64,000 bases of DNA from Mimachlamys varia. Lineage: Eukaryota; Mollusca; Bivalvia; Pectinida; Pectinidae. The notes under the pieces are model-generated. The model was not told the origin of the DNA, did not search any database, and worked only from the letters and a program-made list of their open reading frames with translations. Below, piece by piece: positions 25,187 to 37,069 of the stretch (the stretch's first letter is position 1; each line of letters opens with the position of its first letter). The DNA is taken from contig OX392542.1 in the NCBI GenBank assembly GCA_947623455.1, forward strand, positions 15,693,625 through 15,757,624. The letters are read 5' to 3'. Made by a program: the position numbers and the translations under genes.

Positions 25187-25320
25187 TATATATATCATTG
25201 CTGAAGTACATATGAGGTTGAAGTTGCTTGTGTCTCGACAAGTGAGCGGATAGCCTCGAAATATTGACAACTAATTTGTTCGTACCGGCGCTATTACTTC
25301 AACGTTCATATATATTTATA
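25187..25320. repeat. Dispersed repeat (copy 1), core GCGGATAGCC
   Basis: The core from 25231 (TGTCTCGACAAGTGAGCGGA, then TAGCCTCGAAA, TTTGTTCGTACCGGCGCTAT) matches 45386-45476 over about 90 bp. This copy is flanked by inverted ends: TATATATCATTGCTGAAGT on the left and ACTTCAACGTTCATATATAT on the right. That suggests a small inverted-repeat transposon of about 130 bp. Confidence 0.6.
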
Positions 25321-25329
25321 CCTTATATT

Positions 25330-27835
25330 TTACATTACTCCAGAAACGACTTTTCAATATAATTCACATTTAGAAGTACCAGCGATACATAATTGGTCGA
25401 AATAGTCGTATGGATAAGTACGAATAAAAATTCTTTTTGGTTTTCCTGATCGACTTACTAAATAATTATATAGGGGTTTCCTGTCCCTGTTCGATTTATT
25501 ATTCGTCGCCATGTACTGTGCTTGACGCGATTCATCCGTAACAACCAAGGTGATACATTGCTAACTGTATAACAAAACCAGTATTATATTTGTATATATT
25601 TCTAATTTTCTCAAACCCGTACGATATTAGGTATCCCGGTAAAGATAAAAACTATGTCAATTTTGTTTGATGTAAAAACGCCAAGTTGCAGAACACTCAA
25701 CAACCATAATATATTTATTATATATACAATCTAAAGATTTTGAATCAAACTGTGACGTCAAAGACACACGTTTGTTACGTCAGCGAAAAGTTTTAAATGG
25801 ATTTAGTGCCTTCCGAATAGAACATATGTTCGGCAGCTCTCTTTAACAGCCATGTTTACATAAAGTTATGTTGACAAAGTTAAATTTTGAGTGTTATAAA
25901 GATGCTATTGTTCAAGCCTACATAAAGTTTGTTGCGAAGTGGTTGTAAAAATGGTTAACCTCGAATAAAGCGAACATGTCAGTTTTGTTTACAAAACTCC
26001 TTTGCACTGTATGTTTTCATCGAGAGGATCAATCTTATTTTGTTTGTTTCTTATCGGCTAATCAATGTTGTTATCAAAGCCATATCGTCCACGATCTGTT
26101 CGCTTACATAACGGCTGGTGCAGCTGTTACATGTAATTATAATTACGTAAAACGTAAAAGCAGACATAAATAGTCTTACGGAAACCGTAACAACTGATAT
26201 AAACACTCCTCTTAAGCAATATGTTTTCCATTGTATAACCTATCTTTATCTCTATAAAAATCTAAATAAAGCTTCGTGACATGTTGATATATATGCTTTG
26301 TTCATACTTTGTCCGAGTTTCATCGATATTCAATTCAAATGATGGTTCATTTTCATCTTTTCATTGTTTCCTTTCTTCTGAAATCATGACTTAACCGAAA
26401 TATTTGATCTTCAAAAGGTTTTTTTGCCCATCAGATAATCGGTATGTACGTTTTACAATCGACTCTGGAGTATTTGTCCGGTAGTTAGGAATATGCAACA
26501 GACGGAACAGAAAATTCGAAAGTATATGATAGCGACATCAAGGATGTCATTCTTCCTGTGATACCTTTTATTAAGTTTAAGCTTTTATCTCGGTAATTAC
26601 CACAGCCCCATTTGTGTAATTCTTAGACAAAGGCAAAATCAACAAACAACTGTCACATACATACACGCATTGAACTATCTGTAAATCTTCGTTCATTAAA
26701 ATATCAAACAAGCTCTTATCTCCTTTTAATGATATACATTGCCTTTAAGATGCAATCAATACATGTTGACTATATGCCTTTTATCACTGAGACTAAATAC
26801 CACCGAGGTATGCTTGGAATGTTGGTGGCGGCAATAATAATGGGAGACAACTACACCATCTATGTTTATGAACTCAAATATTGTTTTAGGCAGAAGTTGT
26901 TGTCATGACAACCTATATTTGTTAATTTGGACAATATTTACATTTGCTCTGCATCCGTCATTGTAATTCACTGTGAAAGCAACTACTGTTATTGGACTAT
27001 AACTACATTTGCCGTTGTAACGTCATCATTTCCTTTGCTGTCATCTCTCAATTTGTTGTTAAGAAAATATTCAAAATAAAACTCATTTTATTTCCATACC
27101 GGCCTTTATTAATTTTGTCATTAATAACAATGTGTGTTATAGGACAGTTAGAGTGCCTCGGTAATTCAGGATCTGAATACTATTTCAAAAATATAAAATC
27201 ACCTTGGAACTTGCTATTTATGGAAAGACGTCAGCTTTTGTAAACAACAACAGTCCTCTTAATGTACTGTATCCGTGATAAAAAGCATTTTAAGGTGATC
27301 CAATGGCGTGATGAATGCAACTTAGTCTGGCATTATAAATAAAATGTTAGAACATATCCGTTAATACACAAATCTGTCGACGTATGGAACAACTGTCCGT
27401 CCAATATTGTAAACACAAGCACTGTTCAGCAATTTGAATGCAAAATTACCTTTAGCAAAGATAGATTTGTGGATGTTTTGTCAATTTGAGCTTGTCAATG
27501 GATTATAAAATCCTACATTGTCAGATTAAATTATAACATGTATCCATGTATACTGCATGGAGCTCAGTTTAAAGGATATCGACATGAAAAAGAAGAAAGA
27601 CATTTTATTTCGATATTTATCATACACTTATTCCGTCTTCATTCATTAGTGGTTTATTTATAAATCATCCCTCGTAACCAAAGGTTGGAAAGTTTGTAGT
27701 TACGGTGTTCAGTATTTTGGCATGTATCGTTCCAGTTTTGATAAATTCTACCGATGTTTCAGAACACGTAATACTTGACCTGTCTTTCCGATGACCTTTG
27801 CAGTACCAGTCATGAACCCTAATAGACGTAATCGT
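25330..27835. other. Non-coding stretch, nothing recognised
   Basis: No supported exon. An open frame at 25354-25548 (-) is hydrophilic but has no recognisable motif. TGACGTCA occurs at 25753. A stretch near 26955-27065 (CTCTGCATCCGTCA, then CATTTCCTTTGCTGTC) is loosely similar to 63165-63300, perhaps a decayed repeat. Confidence 0.4.
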
Positions 27836-27844
27836 AATACGGCG

Positions 27845-28062
27845 TAGTAATGCTTACTTTGTCCACTAGTTCTCAATTCGAGGACTTGGCATTTACGTTA
27901 ATGTAGCTTATAACGTCTATGAAGCAGAAGAAGCTTATCCTTTCGGAACACATGGTCTCATTATCTGATAACTTTTCATGGATCCCCTTGTAATTTTTCC
28001 TTTGTTTGTATTTTTCCTCAGGTTTAATAACTAGTTCGGTTTTGTTGACTCTTTGGAATAAC
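27845..28062 (+). mobile_element. Retroelement 3'-end fragment
   Basis: It shows the family 3' region: TTCGAGGACTTGGCATTTAC, CTATGAAGCAGAAGAAGCTTATC, TTTCGGAACACATGGTCTCA, and ends GGTTTAATAACTAGTTCGGTTTTGTTGACTC. The copy is 5'-truncated and ends at the same 3' boundary as the others. Confidence 0.7.
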
Positions 28063-29204
28063 AATAATTATTTCTTATGATCAACTATGAACTGTTCAAA
28101 TCTTTTGTTTTCTGTTGTGCCAATAGTACAGCAATGGTGAATGAAATTGTCAAGCGGGAAATTTATCATCGGTTTGGTTCAGATTATTTTGAAGTACTAC
28201 TGTGATACTTTCTAAGTATTCCAAAAGTAATGTTCCTGTGCCTTACTTTCAGTTGTTTCATCTTAATAGTAAATCGTTGACAACACAGTAAAGTAGAACA
28301 TTATAAGTATGATCGTTAATGATATCTTACAAGATCTTCACAAATGATCCGTAGTTTTGTCAAAATAAGACAATGTATTAAATAGCGTCTCTTGCTGTAT
28401 GCCCTCATTTTCCCGAGCGGTCTCTGAGCTGAACTGCCAAATTATTTAAAAAAAAAAAAATTAAATATATATGAATAAAAAAGAGAAAGTCAATTGAACT
28501 ATCAGAATAAACAAATACTAGCGGTACATACTGGCGGCGACGGTGCGTGATGAGGCTAGGGGTGACTAAGGGCATGTTCTACTATATTGGGTATTACGTA
28601 ATATAGTGTGTGGACTTAGAGGTAATGAAAAGGCTGGAGTATACTGAATTAAGCTGTTCTTTTGTTTTCTGATATTGATCTCATCAGAAAATCAATCAGC
28701 GAGGTCTGCTATCCTATTTACCGGGCTAACCTAAATATAAATATTCATGGTGACGTTTCCGGGAGAATCAAATGCTGTTCAAACAGAAAGCATACCCTGA
28801 ATACACACTACAACGGGGAAACCCTCTCTCCGATATCGGCCGGTGTCGGCAAATATTTAGACTGCTTTGGAGTCAAATGAGAATTGCACAAACTCGCGTA
28901 TTACGTTACATTTAATATACATCATGGGATTAAAATATAGCCTTTCATCATCCTGACAGTTTAAAGTACGGTAAACATACTGCAAACAGACTCAAAGATA
29001 TGTCAAAAGTGCGCTATGCTCTAAAGTTACCATTATATATTCCCATATTTTTTGACTGATCACTTACCTTAACATTTGGTAGCATACATTGTGCATGTGC
29101 ATTGTTTTCGAAGCACTCGTTAACGCATTTGCATGTACAGCCTTGCCTATGATACATACGTATTGTGCTTTCTTGTTGGGATTGGGGAAGATGACTCGTT
29201 TCTC
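28063..29204. other. Non-coding stretch, nothing recognised
   Basis: An A-tract with ATATAT lies near 28447-28470. The open frame at 28662-28880 (+) shows no motif. Confidence 0.35.
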
Positions 29205-29440
29205 ACTTTAAGAACTTAACTTTACTTTGATGTGGCCAAGATTTATATGGCGGTTATCGTCGGTGAAGCAGAAAATGCTTACTCTTCCGGAACACCAACC
29301 TGGTCTTATCCTAGTGCACCTTTACAAGAGTCTCCATGTAACTCTTTCCTTGGTCCACGATTTGCCCCTACTTTAATCGATTTGAAATCTGGATGATGGT
29401 TTTGTTAACGCTTAGGTAGTCTCTGTTATTTTTTAATCAA
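29205..29440 (+). mobile_element. Retroelement 3'-end fragment
   Basis: It matches the family from TTTGATGTGGCCAAGATTTA through GAAGCAGAAAATGCTTACTC and TTCCGGAACACC to TTTTGTTAACGCTTAGGTAG. It lacks all reverse-transcriptase sequence. It lies about 1.2 kb from, and in the same orientation as, the fragment at 27845. Confidence 0.75.
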
Positions 29441-30590
29441 TCTTACATGAAGTCATATTGCACGTTATCATCTTGCTTGACTACACAATATTGTTCTTTT
29501 ATTGATAACTACAGAAATAACTTACGCTATTGCATATCTGCCCAAAAGGAGAGTTGCTATTTGAGCCTTTCTGCGGCCTATCAGTGATAATGTTAATATT
29601 TCACAGGAAGATACTTTGAAGTCAGTTGCATATTGTATTATGTTCAAAACATATGATTTTGTGTTGGCTAAAAGAAAATCGGGGGGTCAAAGTGGGGGGA
29701 GAGTAAAATAAAAAAAAATATTGTTGAAATTCTGACGGACTGAAATATGTAGTGAAACTAATTTGTGTAGGTTCTGTTAAATAAGTAGCAGATTTGGAGA
29801 CTTTATCACTGATAGGCCACAGAAAGGCCTAAATTGGCACCCCTCCTCTGTAGTGAACATTTTCACATACAGCTGGCCTTACTTACCAATATCAAACATG
29901 TATAAGGTGACAGTACCCAAATAGGACATCATTTAATTCATTTATTGAAAATTCTGAGGATGTATTATATCCATTTATGGTTGAAACAAAAGAAGTGTAA
30001 CAATGGGTGATTTTAGATAAGGAAAAAAAAAAAACACAAATAATAAAAATAAAACAAAAAACCCGACAGCACTCAGCGCTGACGTAACCAATCAGCAGTT
30101 CCAGATTTGTGCAAATGTCAGGACCTAAATCGGATCAAGGCTTCATGTTTGCATTATCTTACACTTTAGATTAATATTTTGGCAGCATGTAACATTTCAT
30201 GATAACCTTTGGAATTCTTATGAAAGAAAGAATTTCTGTCGGATGAGCTTGTTTTTATAGTCCAAAGCAAAACTCATAGTCGTCGCACACAGTATTTTTA
30301 AACGTTAACAAAACGCTTAGTTTTAATTTTGAATGACGTTTTCGGATCTATTTAAACTTAAAATCTAATCAAATATGGGCTAAAAATAGTGCATGGCTAT
30401 TCTAAGACTACATCATTGTTATAAAACACGGAAATAGATTAGATCACATTTGCTGTCTAAGTCTGTATTATAGCTGATCTGGTGACAAATTTACTGATTT
30501 TAAAGTATTTTCGATTTTGACCATGCCTCTTTAGATACCGCTCATTAAAATACACACCTGTATAGCTCATTAAAGCAACAAAAGAACTCT

Positions 30591-30850
30591 GAAGCGTTAA
30601 CAAAATAAAAAACCGAATTCAAAATCGATTAAACCAGGGACAAGTCGGAACAAATGGAAGATTTACACGGAGATAATTGAACATGCAAGAAAATGAGACC
30701 GAAAGAGTAAGCGTCTTCTACTTCATCGAGGACACCCGCCATGTAAGCTATATAAATTCATATCAGATCAAAGTAACTGTCACGTCCAAAAAGTGAGAAG
30801 TGAGGCATCGCTTTCCGTTGCAACACGCAGGCATACACGTTTATGAGCAT
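30591..30850 (-). mobile_element. Retroelement 3'-end fragment
   Basis: On the plus strand it starts GAAGCGTTAACAAAATAAAA, with AAATCGATTAAACCAGGGAC, GAGTAAGCGTCTTCTACTTC and ACACCCGCCATGTAAGC. It extends into a decayed upstream part near 30850. It carries no protein-coding part. Confidence 0.7.
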
Positions 30851-31714
30851 ATTAAAAAGTATACGGAATGCATTTCTCAATAACGCGAATATGACTTGAA
30901 GCAAATATTATATGACATCATGTATAGCTGATCTCAACAGACACTATTGCCCGTATAAAGCTGGCCTACCTAATGATATAATAAATGTACAGCAGATCTA
31001 ACTTGTCGCTTTTTGAAGTGTATGGCCGTTTTAACTAACATTTGCGGCTTAATGAACATTGTATTGACGGCTTTATAAGACTGATCCAATTTAATATCGC
31101 TTAGCGACCAGAACGCATACGTTCACCTGATTTAACACCGTTAATTACACTTCAACAGCACTTTAGAATGAAGACCTTATTTTAAAAGTATTAACGAACG
31201 TGCTGGTTTTTGCTATGTTTTTATATTTGTGAGCTTCGGTCCGTATTGAAATCAACCAGTCCATGAGTGTACCTGTCATTTAAATATACAACAACGTCTG
31301 TTTTATGCTGGGTCCCAGTAAATTAATAAAGGAAACCAGGACGAGATCTAGAAAGAATTTTACGCTATGAGTTCTTTAAGAATCGTCCTTTGTTACACGA
31401 TCGATGCTTTTCTAATTACGCCAGTTTTTGTCAATTAAAATGGGAATACTGTTTGCTGGCATATTCCAAGATTCGCTAATCTCTAACACACGAGTTCTGA
31501 CACGATGTCAATACAGGCTTCGCTTATGGTTGGTTTTGATGGTTTTACGACCGGCGGTCAATAGTGAGACTCTGCTCATTAAAATAATTCCATTTCAAAT
31601 GAAACCACTGCTTAACGTAGTCATAAATGTTATTATGCTTAATGATACATGCACAACACAAAATATGGTATCAACATATAAACATATTAACGATAACAGG
31701 ATGTGAATAAGCAG

Positions 31715-31950
31715 TGCAGGGCCGCGGTGGAGGAGTTGTTAAGGTGTTCGGACATTCTACCAGCAGCCCTCCTCCTCTGGCTTGCGAGTTCGAAACCCAC
31801 GTGGGGCAGTTGCCAGGTACTGGCCGTAGGTCGGTGGTTTTTCACCGGGTACTCCGGCTTTCCTCCACCTCCAATACCTGGCTCGTCCCTAAATGACCCT
31901 GGCTGGTAATAGGACGTAAAACTAAATAAACCAAACCAAACCAAAAAAAA
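31715..31950 (+). mobile_element. tRNA-derived SINE, near full length
   Basis: The 5' part is tRNA-like: an A-box-like GTTGTTAAGGTG and, about 50 bp later, a B box GAGTTCGAAACCC, together an internal RNA polymerase III promoter. The body follows (GCCAGGTACTGGCCGTAGGT, then TTTCACCGGGTACTCCGGCT). The tail is GGTAATAGGACGTAAAACTA with repeated AAACC and an A-run near 31943-31956. Related copies lie at 35950-36113 (-) and 51681 (+). SINEs are mobilised by LINE enzymes; no LINE partner is seen here. Open frames inside it are not genes. The exact SINE family name is not assigned. Confidence 0.85.
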
Positions 31951-32021
31951 AAAAAGATGACGCAACACACACACATGCTGCATCTTTTAAATTTAGTAAT
32001 TGATACAGTATACCGGAAAAG

Positions 32022-32100
32022 TGAATTAAACTGCAACATACAGCTGTTTAATCTAGTTCTGTTTAATTTTAAATCGTGTACTACGAAAATGTGTATATTA
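32022..32100 (-). mobile_element. Fragment of the hammerhead-associated repeat
   Basis: AATTAAACTGCAACATACAG and CTGTTT match the stem III side of the hammerhead-like motif at 43451, but the catalytic core is missing. It is followed by TTTAAATCGTGTACTACGAA and AATGTGTATATT, a block also found near 38390-38420 and 45125-45165. I take these as pieces of one dispersed element. Confidence 0.45.
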
Positions 32101-33531
32101 TGTACCGTGCTACTACTCAAAATGAGACTGTGGCTATGGAGGCTCCAGCAAACATCGATGACTAAATAATCCACCAGGAGAGAAACTATAACATTCATTT
32201 ACTATGACATAACAAGTATGCGGAGTTTACAAAATATAAAGACATATATGCTGTGACGTAACTGACGTCATTGTAACGTTCAAATAGTCTCTGTTCGAAC
32301 GTTGGCGCGTCTGTTCTAGGATGTGACTGAAAGGTCAAATCGTGGTAGCTGATAGCTCTGGACTATTATTAGACTACTAGGCGTGTGTAAAGTTACTAAT
32401 GGAACAGGACAAGGTGTCCCGAAAGGGTGGTTGATTGTTACCATGGAAGTATTTCCCTTCTTACAACAATTACATTGTACTTAGAGTGCAGAGCATACGT
32501 TACGTATATTGTTAGAGTCGTCATGCTATTACAGCATACGCGTCGCTGTTAATATAGGTGTCGCTGAGTCAGTTACTAACGATAAACAAACATCTTTGCT
32601 AAGGTCATGATAAATTAATTTGTATAGTAATGACACATTGTTTTGTATTTAATATGCATTGTATTGAATCGAACGGAGAGACTGTATTGCCTTCCTATTA
32701 CAAGCCTGAAATATGTATGTTGGTACAGTGTAGTTCCCATTGATAAGACAAAAACAATGGAGTGGGTCCCGTGTCACAGCCCTGTCAGGTCTTTACAATT
32801 GAGCGCAGCAGATCATAGAGATAGGGACCTGCAGTAAATGCAGACCTGTCGTTGTATGTAACGAAATGTGTGATGAGAGGGTCAAAGCCTGGTCAATTCT
32901 GACAATTTGTGACAGATGGACAGACGGTAAACACTCAGTACACAAGTGCTGGTGGTCCCTGAGGGGTAATGTACGTGGGAGTGGGCACTAGACTATATTG
33001 AGAGAATAAATAGACTCGAGGATACGGTTACAGTTATACAACCATTAATGACTTATCCTCCCATCAGTTTTACTGTTTTGTCAAACTGTTCATGTACGTT
33101 ACTATAAGTAGCCCCGCTGATTGCTTTTATTGTTTTAATTACGATTAATACATTTCATGCATGATCTACTGACGATTTTTGCCAGTTGTTTTGATAGATA
33201 ATAATACATTAAGTGTTATGCACACATTTGGTGATGGTGTCAACTATTGTAATGTGTGTTGCCTTTAGTAGCCCTGTTAAATCATAAAGCTGATTTGATA
33301 GCAGTTAAATCATCTCTTTTAATACAACACGAACCAAAAGCCGAGATTCATCAAAAACATATTTCGAACTCAAAATCGACATAAGTAGGGCATAACATAA
33401 ACAAAGAAAGGTTTAAATGGAAACCTTGTACGTCAATAAGTGGGGAAGGCCAGCTAAATAGTAAGGCATCAGTCCATGGTTAAATCATTTGTGAACTTCT
33501 TTGGTAATTTTTCTGATGACCACATCAATCA

Positions 33532-33743
33532 GGGCCCAGTTGTTCAAAAGGTGATTAGCATAATAAGTGATTAGCGCAAACTTTCATTTTCCTGTAACTT
33601 TAAAATGAAATAAGATATCAAGGGTCCAGTAGAGTCAATTTAAATGTAAACTTGTGGGATTGTACCTTGTTTGTTGACAAAATAATTTCAGGTTGAAAAA
33701 CGGCATTAAATAGTGATTAAGCTAATCTTTTGAACAAATGGGC
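33532..33743. mobile_element. ~212-bp MITE with GGGCCCAGTTGTTCAAAAG ends
   Basis: The left terminus GGGCCCAGTTGTTCAAAAGG, then TGATTAGC, mirrors the right terminus GCTAATCTTTTGAACAAATG, then GGC. Secondary internal GTGATTA repeats lie next to both ends. There is no coding capacity. Structure and size fit a MITE. A clear target-site duplication was not found by eye. Confidence 0.75.
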
Positions 33744-33934
33744 ACAAGCGATTAATAAATAGTATATATCAGTTTCGTATTTGTAAACAAAACAATTCAA
33801 CATTTTGGATTACGAGCATGTTATTGATCCCCTTTACGGAGAATAAAAAAACAATGTAATAAGAACTTCTTTTAAACGTATCTTAATAGAACAAGTGTAA
33901 CAAATGTGTAAAAACAAGCTATAATCTCTTTAAA

Positions 33935-34273
33935 ATGGGTGCATCTATCACATCGGTGTACAACGCTAGCCAAGAAAAGCAGTTCAGCAGATCCCCAGTT
34001 TCTGGTGGTATTATCCCGTAACAATGCCTTGTGTGTGTTGGTATTGAGGGATATATTTTTGCTACATGTACTATTACATCAGACACCTGTGTTGGTTATA
34101 TGGGCTATAGGGCGAGTAAGGTCCAGTTCAGTGCATGTCATAACAAGCCTATGGTGATGTATTGCTTACTGGCCTATATTATAGTATTACCTATATTATC
34201 GACGATGCTTAATACTCTTCTTGCAATGAAATATTTATGTTCCACACAAGTCTTAGCAAAAAGAGGAGTATAA
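33935..34273 (+). pseudogene. Small membrane-protein-like ORF broken by one stop
   Basis: ATG at 33935 has a good context (AAAATGG). The frame runs 28 codons (MGAS start), hits TAA at 34019, and then stays open in the same frame for 83 more codons to TAA at 34271. The second part has spaced cysteines (CLVC, ATC, DTC, SAC) and one hydrophobic helix (CLLAYIIVLPILSTML). Gly at position 2 would allow N-myristoylation. The stop could be a pseudogene lesion, a sequencing error, or intron sequence after a weak donor (CCC|GTAACA). I do not recognise the family, and chance is possible in AT-rich DNA. Confidence 0.25.
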
Positions 34274-34451
34274 AAACTGGCATATATTATTAATGAGAAA
34301 ATAATTCCGTATAAATCATAGCCTGATATTGTTAAGTTTTGTTATTGCACAAAACATTCATTCAAGGCAGAGAAAACGTTTGTTTCGAACTGCAAGGAAG
34401 ATGGAGTAATGGAATAAAAGTGAAGAGTGCTATGGAATAGGATGTTTAGAG

Positions 34452-34555
34452 TATATAAATAGAATCAAGGTGTACCTACAAATCTTAAATCGTCATTGCC
34501 TTGTTTTTGTAAGGGAGATCGCTGCAAAGCCCTATCACTGCATAGACAGGACAAG
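34452..34555 (+). promoter_or_regulatory. Candidate TATA promoter with non-coding first exon
   Basis: TATATAAATAG at 34452 is a strong TATA box. About 30-43 bp downstream lie possible initiators (CTACAAA, TCATTG). The following GC-richer segment ends at 34555 in ACAAG|GTAAGT, a near-consensus splice donor. TATA box, short untranslated exon and donor together are the usual layout of a tissue-regulated animal gene start. A pyrimidine tract before GGAGATCGC (TTGTTTTTGTAAG) would alternatively make 34514-34555 a 42-nt internal exon. No downstream coding exon was found. Confidence 0.3.
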
Positions 34556-34850
34556 GTAAGTGCTGTTAATGGTCATCATTGCCCGTTAATATGTCATTAA
34601 TCAATCAACGTTCTAGTCACCCCAGACATTTAGGTTGACAATTCACACCAAAACAAATCAGAAAACATCAAAACAAATAAATCCCTGTGGTACTGTATCT
34701 TCCCCATTTTATTTTCTGAAAAAGATATGTTCGTTTTCTGATAAGTAAAAAAGAACACACAGACTCTAAATATAATATATTATGTTGAGTTAAGTGTCCT
34801 CACTGAGGACATATTGGACGGTTGTTTGGGCTAGCATTTGGCCTCAGGTA

Positions 34851-34906
34851 TCTCATACGAGTCCTAGAAGGACAAAGCACCTGTATTGTATGATGCAGTG
34901 TAATTA
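34851..34906 (+). ncRNA. Degenerate hammerhead-ribozyme-like motif (copy C)
   Basis: It reads CATACGA, then the stem II hairpin GTCCTAGAAGGAC, then AAAG in place of GAAA, then a stem III-like CACCTG...CAGTG hairpin followed by T. Layout and stem II are identical to the motif at 43451 on the other strand, but the catalytic boxes are mutated, so this copy should be inactive. Confidence 0.4.
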
Positions 34907-35949
34907 ACTTTTGGCATACTTTATACGGTATACTGTTATACTTATACGTATATATTAGTAAATTAAAAAGGTACATCACATGCGTCATTTTTAGGAAGAA
35001 GAATATTCAGACGAGATGTCGGGAAAAACGACCCAACAACACAATAGGAAAGATACTACAATTCCGGGAGTGGTTCGTTGCTATCTTCCAATCATTGTAC
35101 TATTACATCATAAACATGAGAAAAAAACAAATATCAAGTTTATACGTACATTAACGTGACGAAACTGAAACATCATTTGCAAAGTCGGCCGGGTTGTTAT
35201 TATTTCTCTTTAAGACCACATCACTAACTCTTTATTGACGAAAATGTCAAACAAATAGCTAATCAATATCTGTGTAGTTTATAACATTCTAAATAAAACT
35301 TATTTGCGGTAAAATAATAAAACGTTACTTGAATTGAGACAGCAATCAAGTATCGAAATTAAAAACCTCTATTAATGCAGTAAAAATCCCGTCGGGCGAT
35401 TGTACTGAAGATAAAGAAAGAGTGCATCTATTATCAACCGTCTATCTATTGTCAACATGCCTACACGCATCCTCTGTTACCTCCGGTCAAACATTTCATG
35501 TTCTTATGTCGCCAATCAATAAAGCACAAAATGGCCCGAGGAAATGCAAGTTCAACTTCATCGTTATTAAAAGTGTTCTGTTCATCGCATGTAAATTTGA
35601 TTTGATAGACGCAGGCATTCCTTCTTTTAATTCATTATGTTCCTGGTAAACATGACATACGAAAGAGTGACTGAAAATCTGATAGCATACCGACACGCGC
35701 TTACCAAACCCCTTTGGGCAATGGTATGAAAAATTACTGCTGAAAAAGACAGCAATGTTTGCTTATAGAAAGCAGACTTCATCTGAAATTTGGATGCAAT
35801 AAAACGTACCCGAAAAACATTTATTAAATGCATAATTTGTGTCACTTCTTTTTAGGTTTTGCCATTCTTAGCACATAACATGTTTGGATATGCTCAAATC
35901 AAATTTTATGGATTCGTTGTTGTTTTCCTATGCCTTACCTCAAGAACGT

Positions 35950-36113
35950 GCAAGGTTTTAGTGGTAGAGGGATTTAGGGTTTCCGGAGAAAAACACCGTC
36001 TAACTTAAGTCAGTACCTAGCGACTGTCCCACGTCGGCCTCACCATCAAGACCTAGTGGTTGAGGGCTAGTGGTAGCAAAATGTCAGACACCTTAACCAC
36101 TTTGCCACCGTTG
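35950..36113 (-). mobile_element. tRNA-derived SINE, diverged copy
   Basis: On the minus strand it starts CGGTGGCAAAGTGGTTAAGG (A-box-like), then CATTTTGCTACCA, CCGACGTGGGACAGTCG, CTAGGTACTGAC and TTTTTCTCCGG. This aligns in order with the SINE at 31715. The B box is badly degraded and the 3' tail is missing, so this is an old truncated copy. Confidence 0.65.
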
Positions 36114-36907
36114 CACAAAAAAATGTGTAAAAAGACTATCAATATGCATAGCATTAATACAGTAAGTAATACAGAGTAATACGAATTACATTACAAACAA
36201 TAGATAACACAATTGTACTAATAATCACCATCTTATTGTCCTATTAACAGTTGATGAGATATATTGAGTGCTGCTGTCAGCATTTGTGCTGAGGAAAATG
36301 TCATTTCGACATGTTTACCTGACTGGTCTCGACACACAAGAAAAACAAAACGCACAAGCCCAGGGATGTTTCTAGTCCCACCTGATTACGTACATGTAAT
36401 AATGAGACTGTGTTTCAATCCTTTTATCGATAATATACATGTCTGGAACGAGTGCTTTACCCAGAGGCTAAAACACGGAGTTATTATCTGGTGGAAAATA
36501 ACTCCTGATTGAAGATTCGACTGACATTAGATATCGGGAGCCGACAGCTAAGGAATGTCGCAATATATTTGTCTGTGACATTCCGTCATCACGATAGCAG
36601 CATTTAATCTAAACTTGCTTTATTTTGAAATTAAAATAATTTGAATAGCTGGACATAAAATGCAAAGGCGGATATGAAACTAAGATGATATGGTCGAGTC
36701 AAATTGTATTAAAATATCTTACTTGGGTTAACCTGATATAGCATGATAATGAATAACTACTCGAGAGAGAACCTTTCTTTCTCGATAATCTTTACCTAAA
36801 CAGAACTAACGAAATTCCCCATGAATACGCCTTCCGTGAGTACGTAATGGTACGACACATTTATTCGTCCAATATCGTCTAAGTAGAAGTAAAATAATCC
36901 CAGCTTC

Positions 36908-37066
36908 TCTATCCTGACCTCACTGAGAAATTCTTTGTATCCAAGTATGCTATGAAGATGGATGTTTTTGAATATTTTAAAAAAGGTGTCTACGTATTGA
37001 GATTGACAATGATGCTTTTATTCTCATTTTGAGGACGTGGAATTAACTTGGATGTGATCAAGATTT
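36908..37066 (+). mobile_element. Retroelement internal fragment
   Basis: It matches the end of the reverse-transcriptase ORF and the start of the 3' untranslated region of the family (CTATGAAGATGGATGTTTTTG, then GATTGACAATGATGCTTTTA, TTGAGGACGTGG, ACTTGGATGTGATCAAGATT). It stops before the conserved 3' end, so unlike most copies it is truncated on both sides. Confidence 0.65.
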
Positions 37067-37069
37067 TCA

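Noticed and set aside
25354..25548. Hydrophilic 64-codon minus-strand frame
   Set aside because: No family motif, weak splice signals, and no convincing link to the exon at 21856.
31687..32198. Several overlapping open frames around 31.7-32.2 kb
   Set aside because: They lie in the SINE and its flank, on both strands, and encode only translated SINE sequence.
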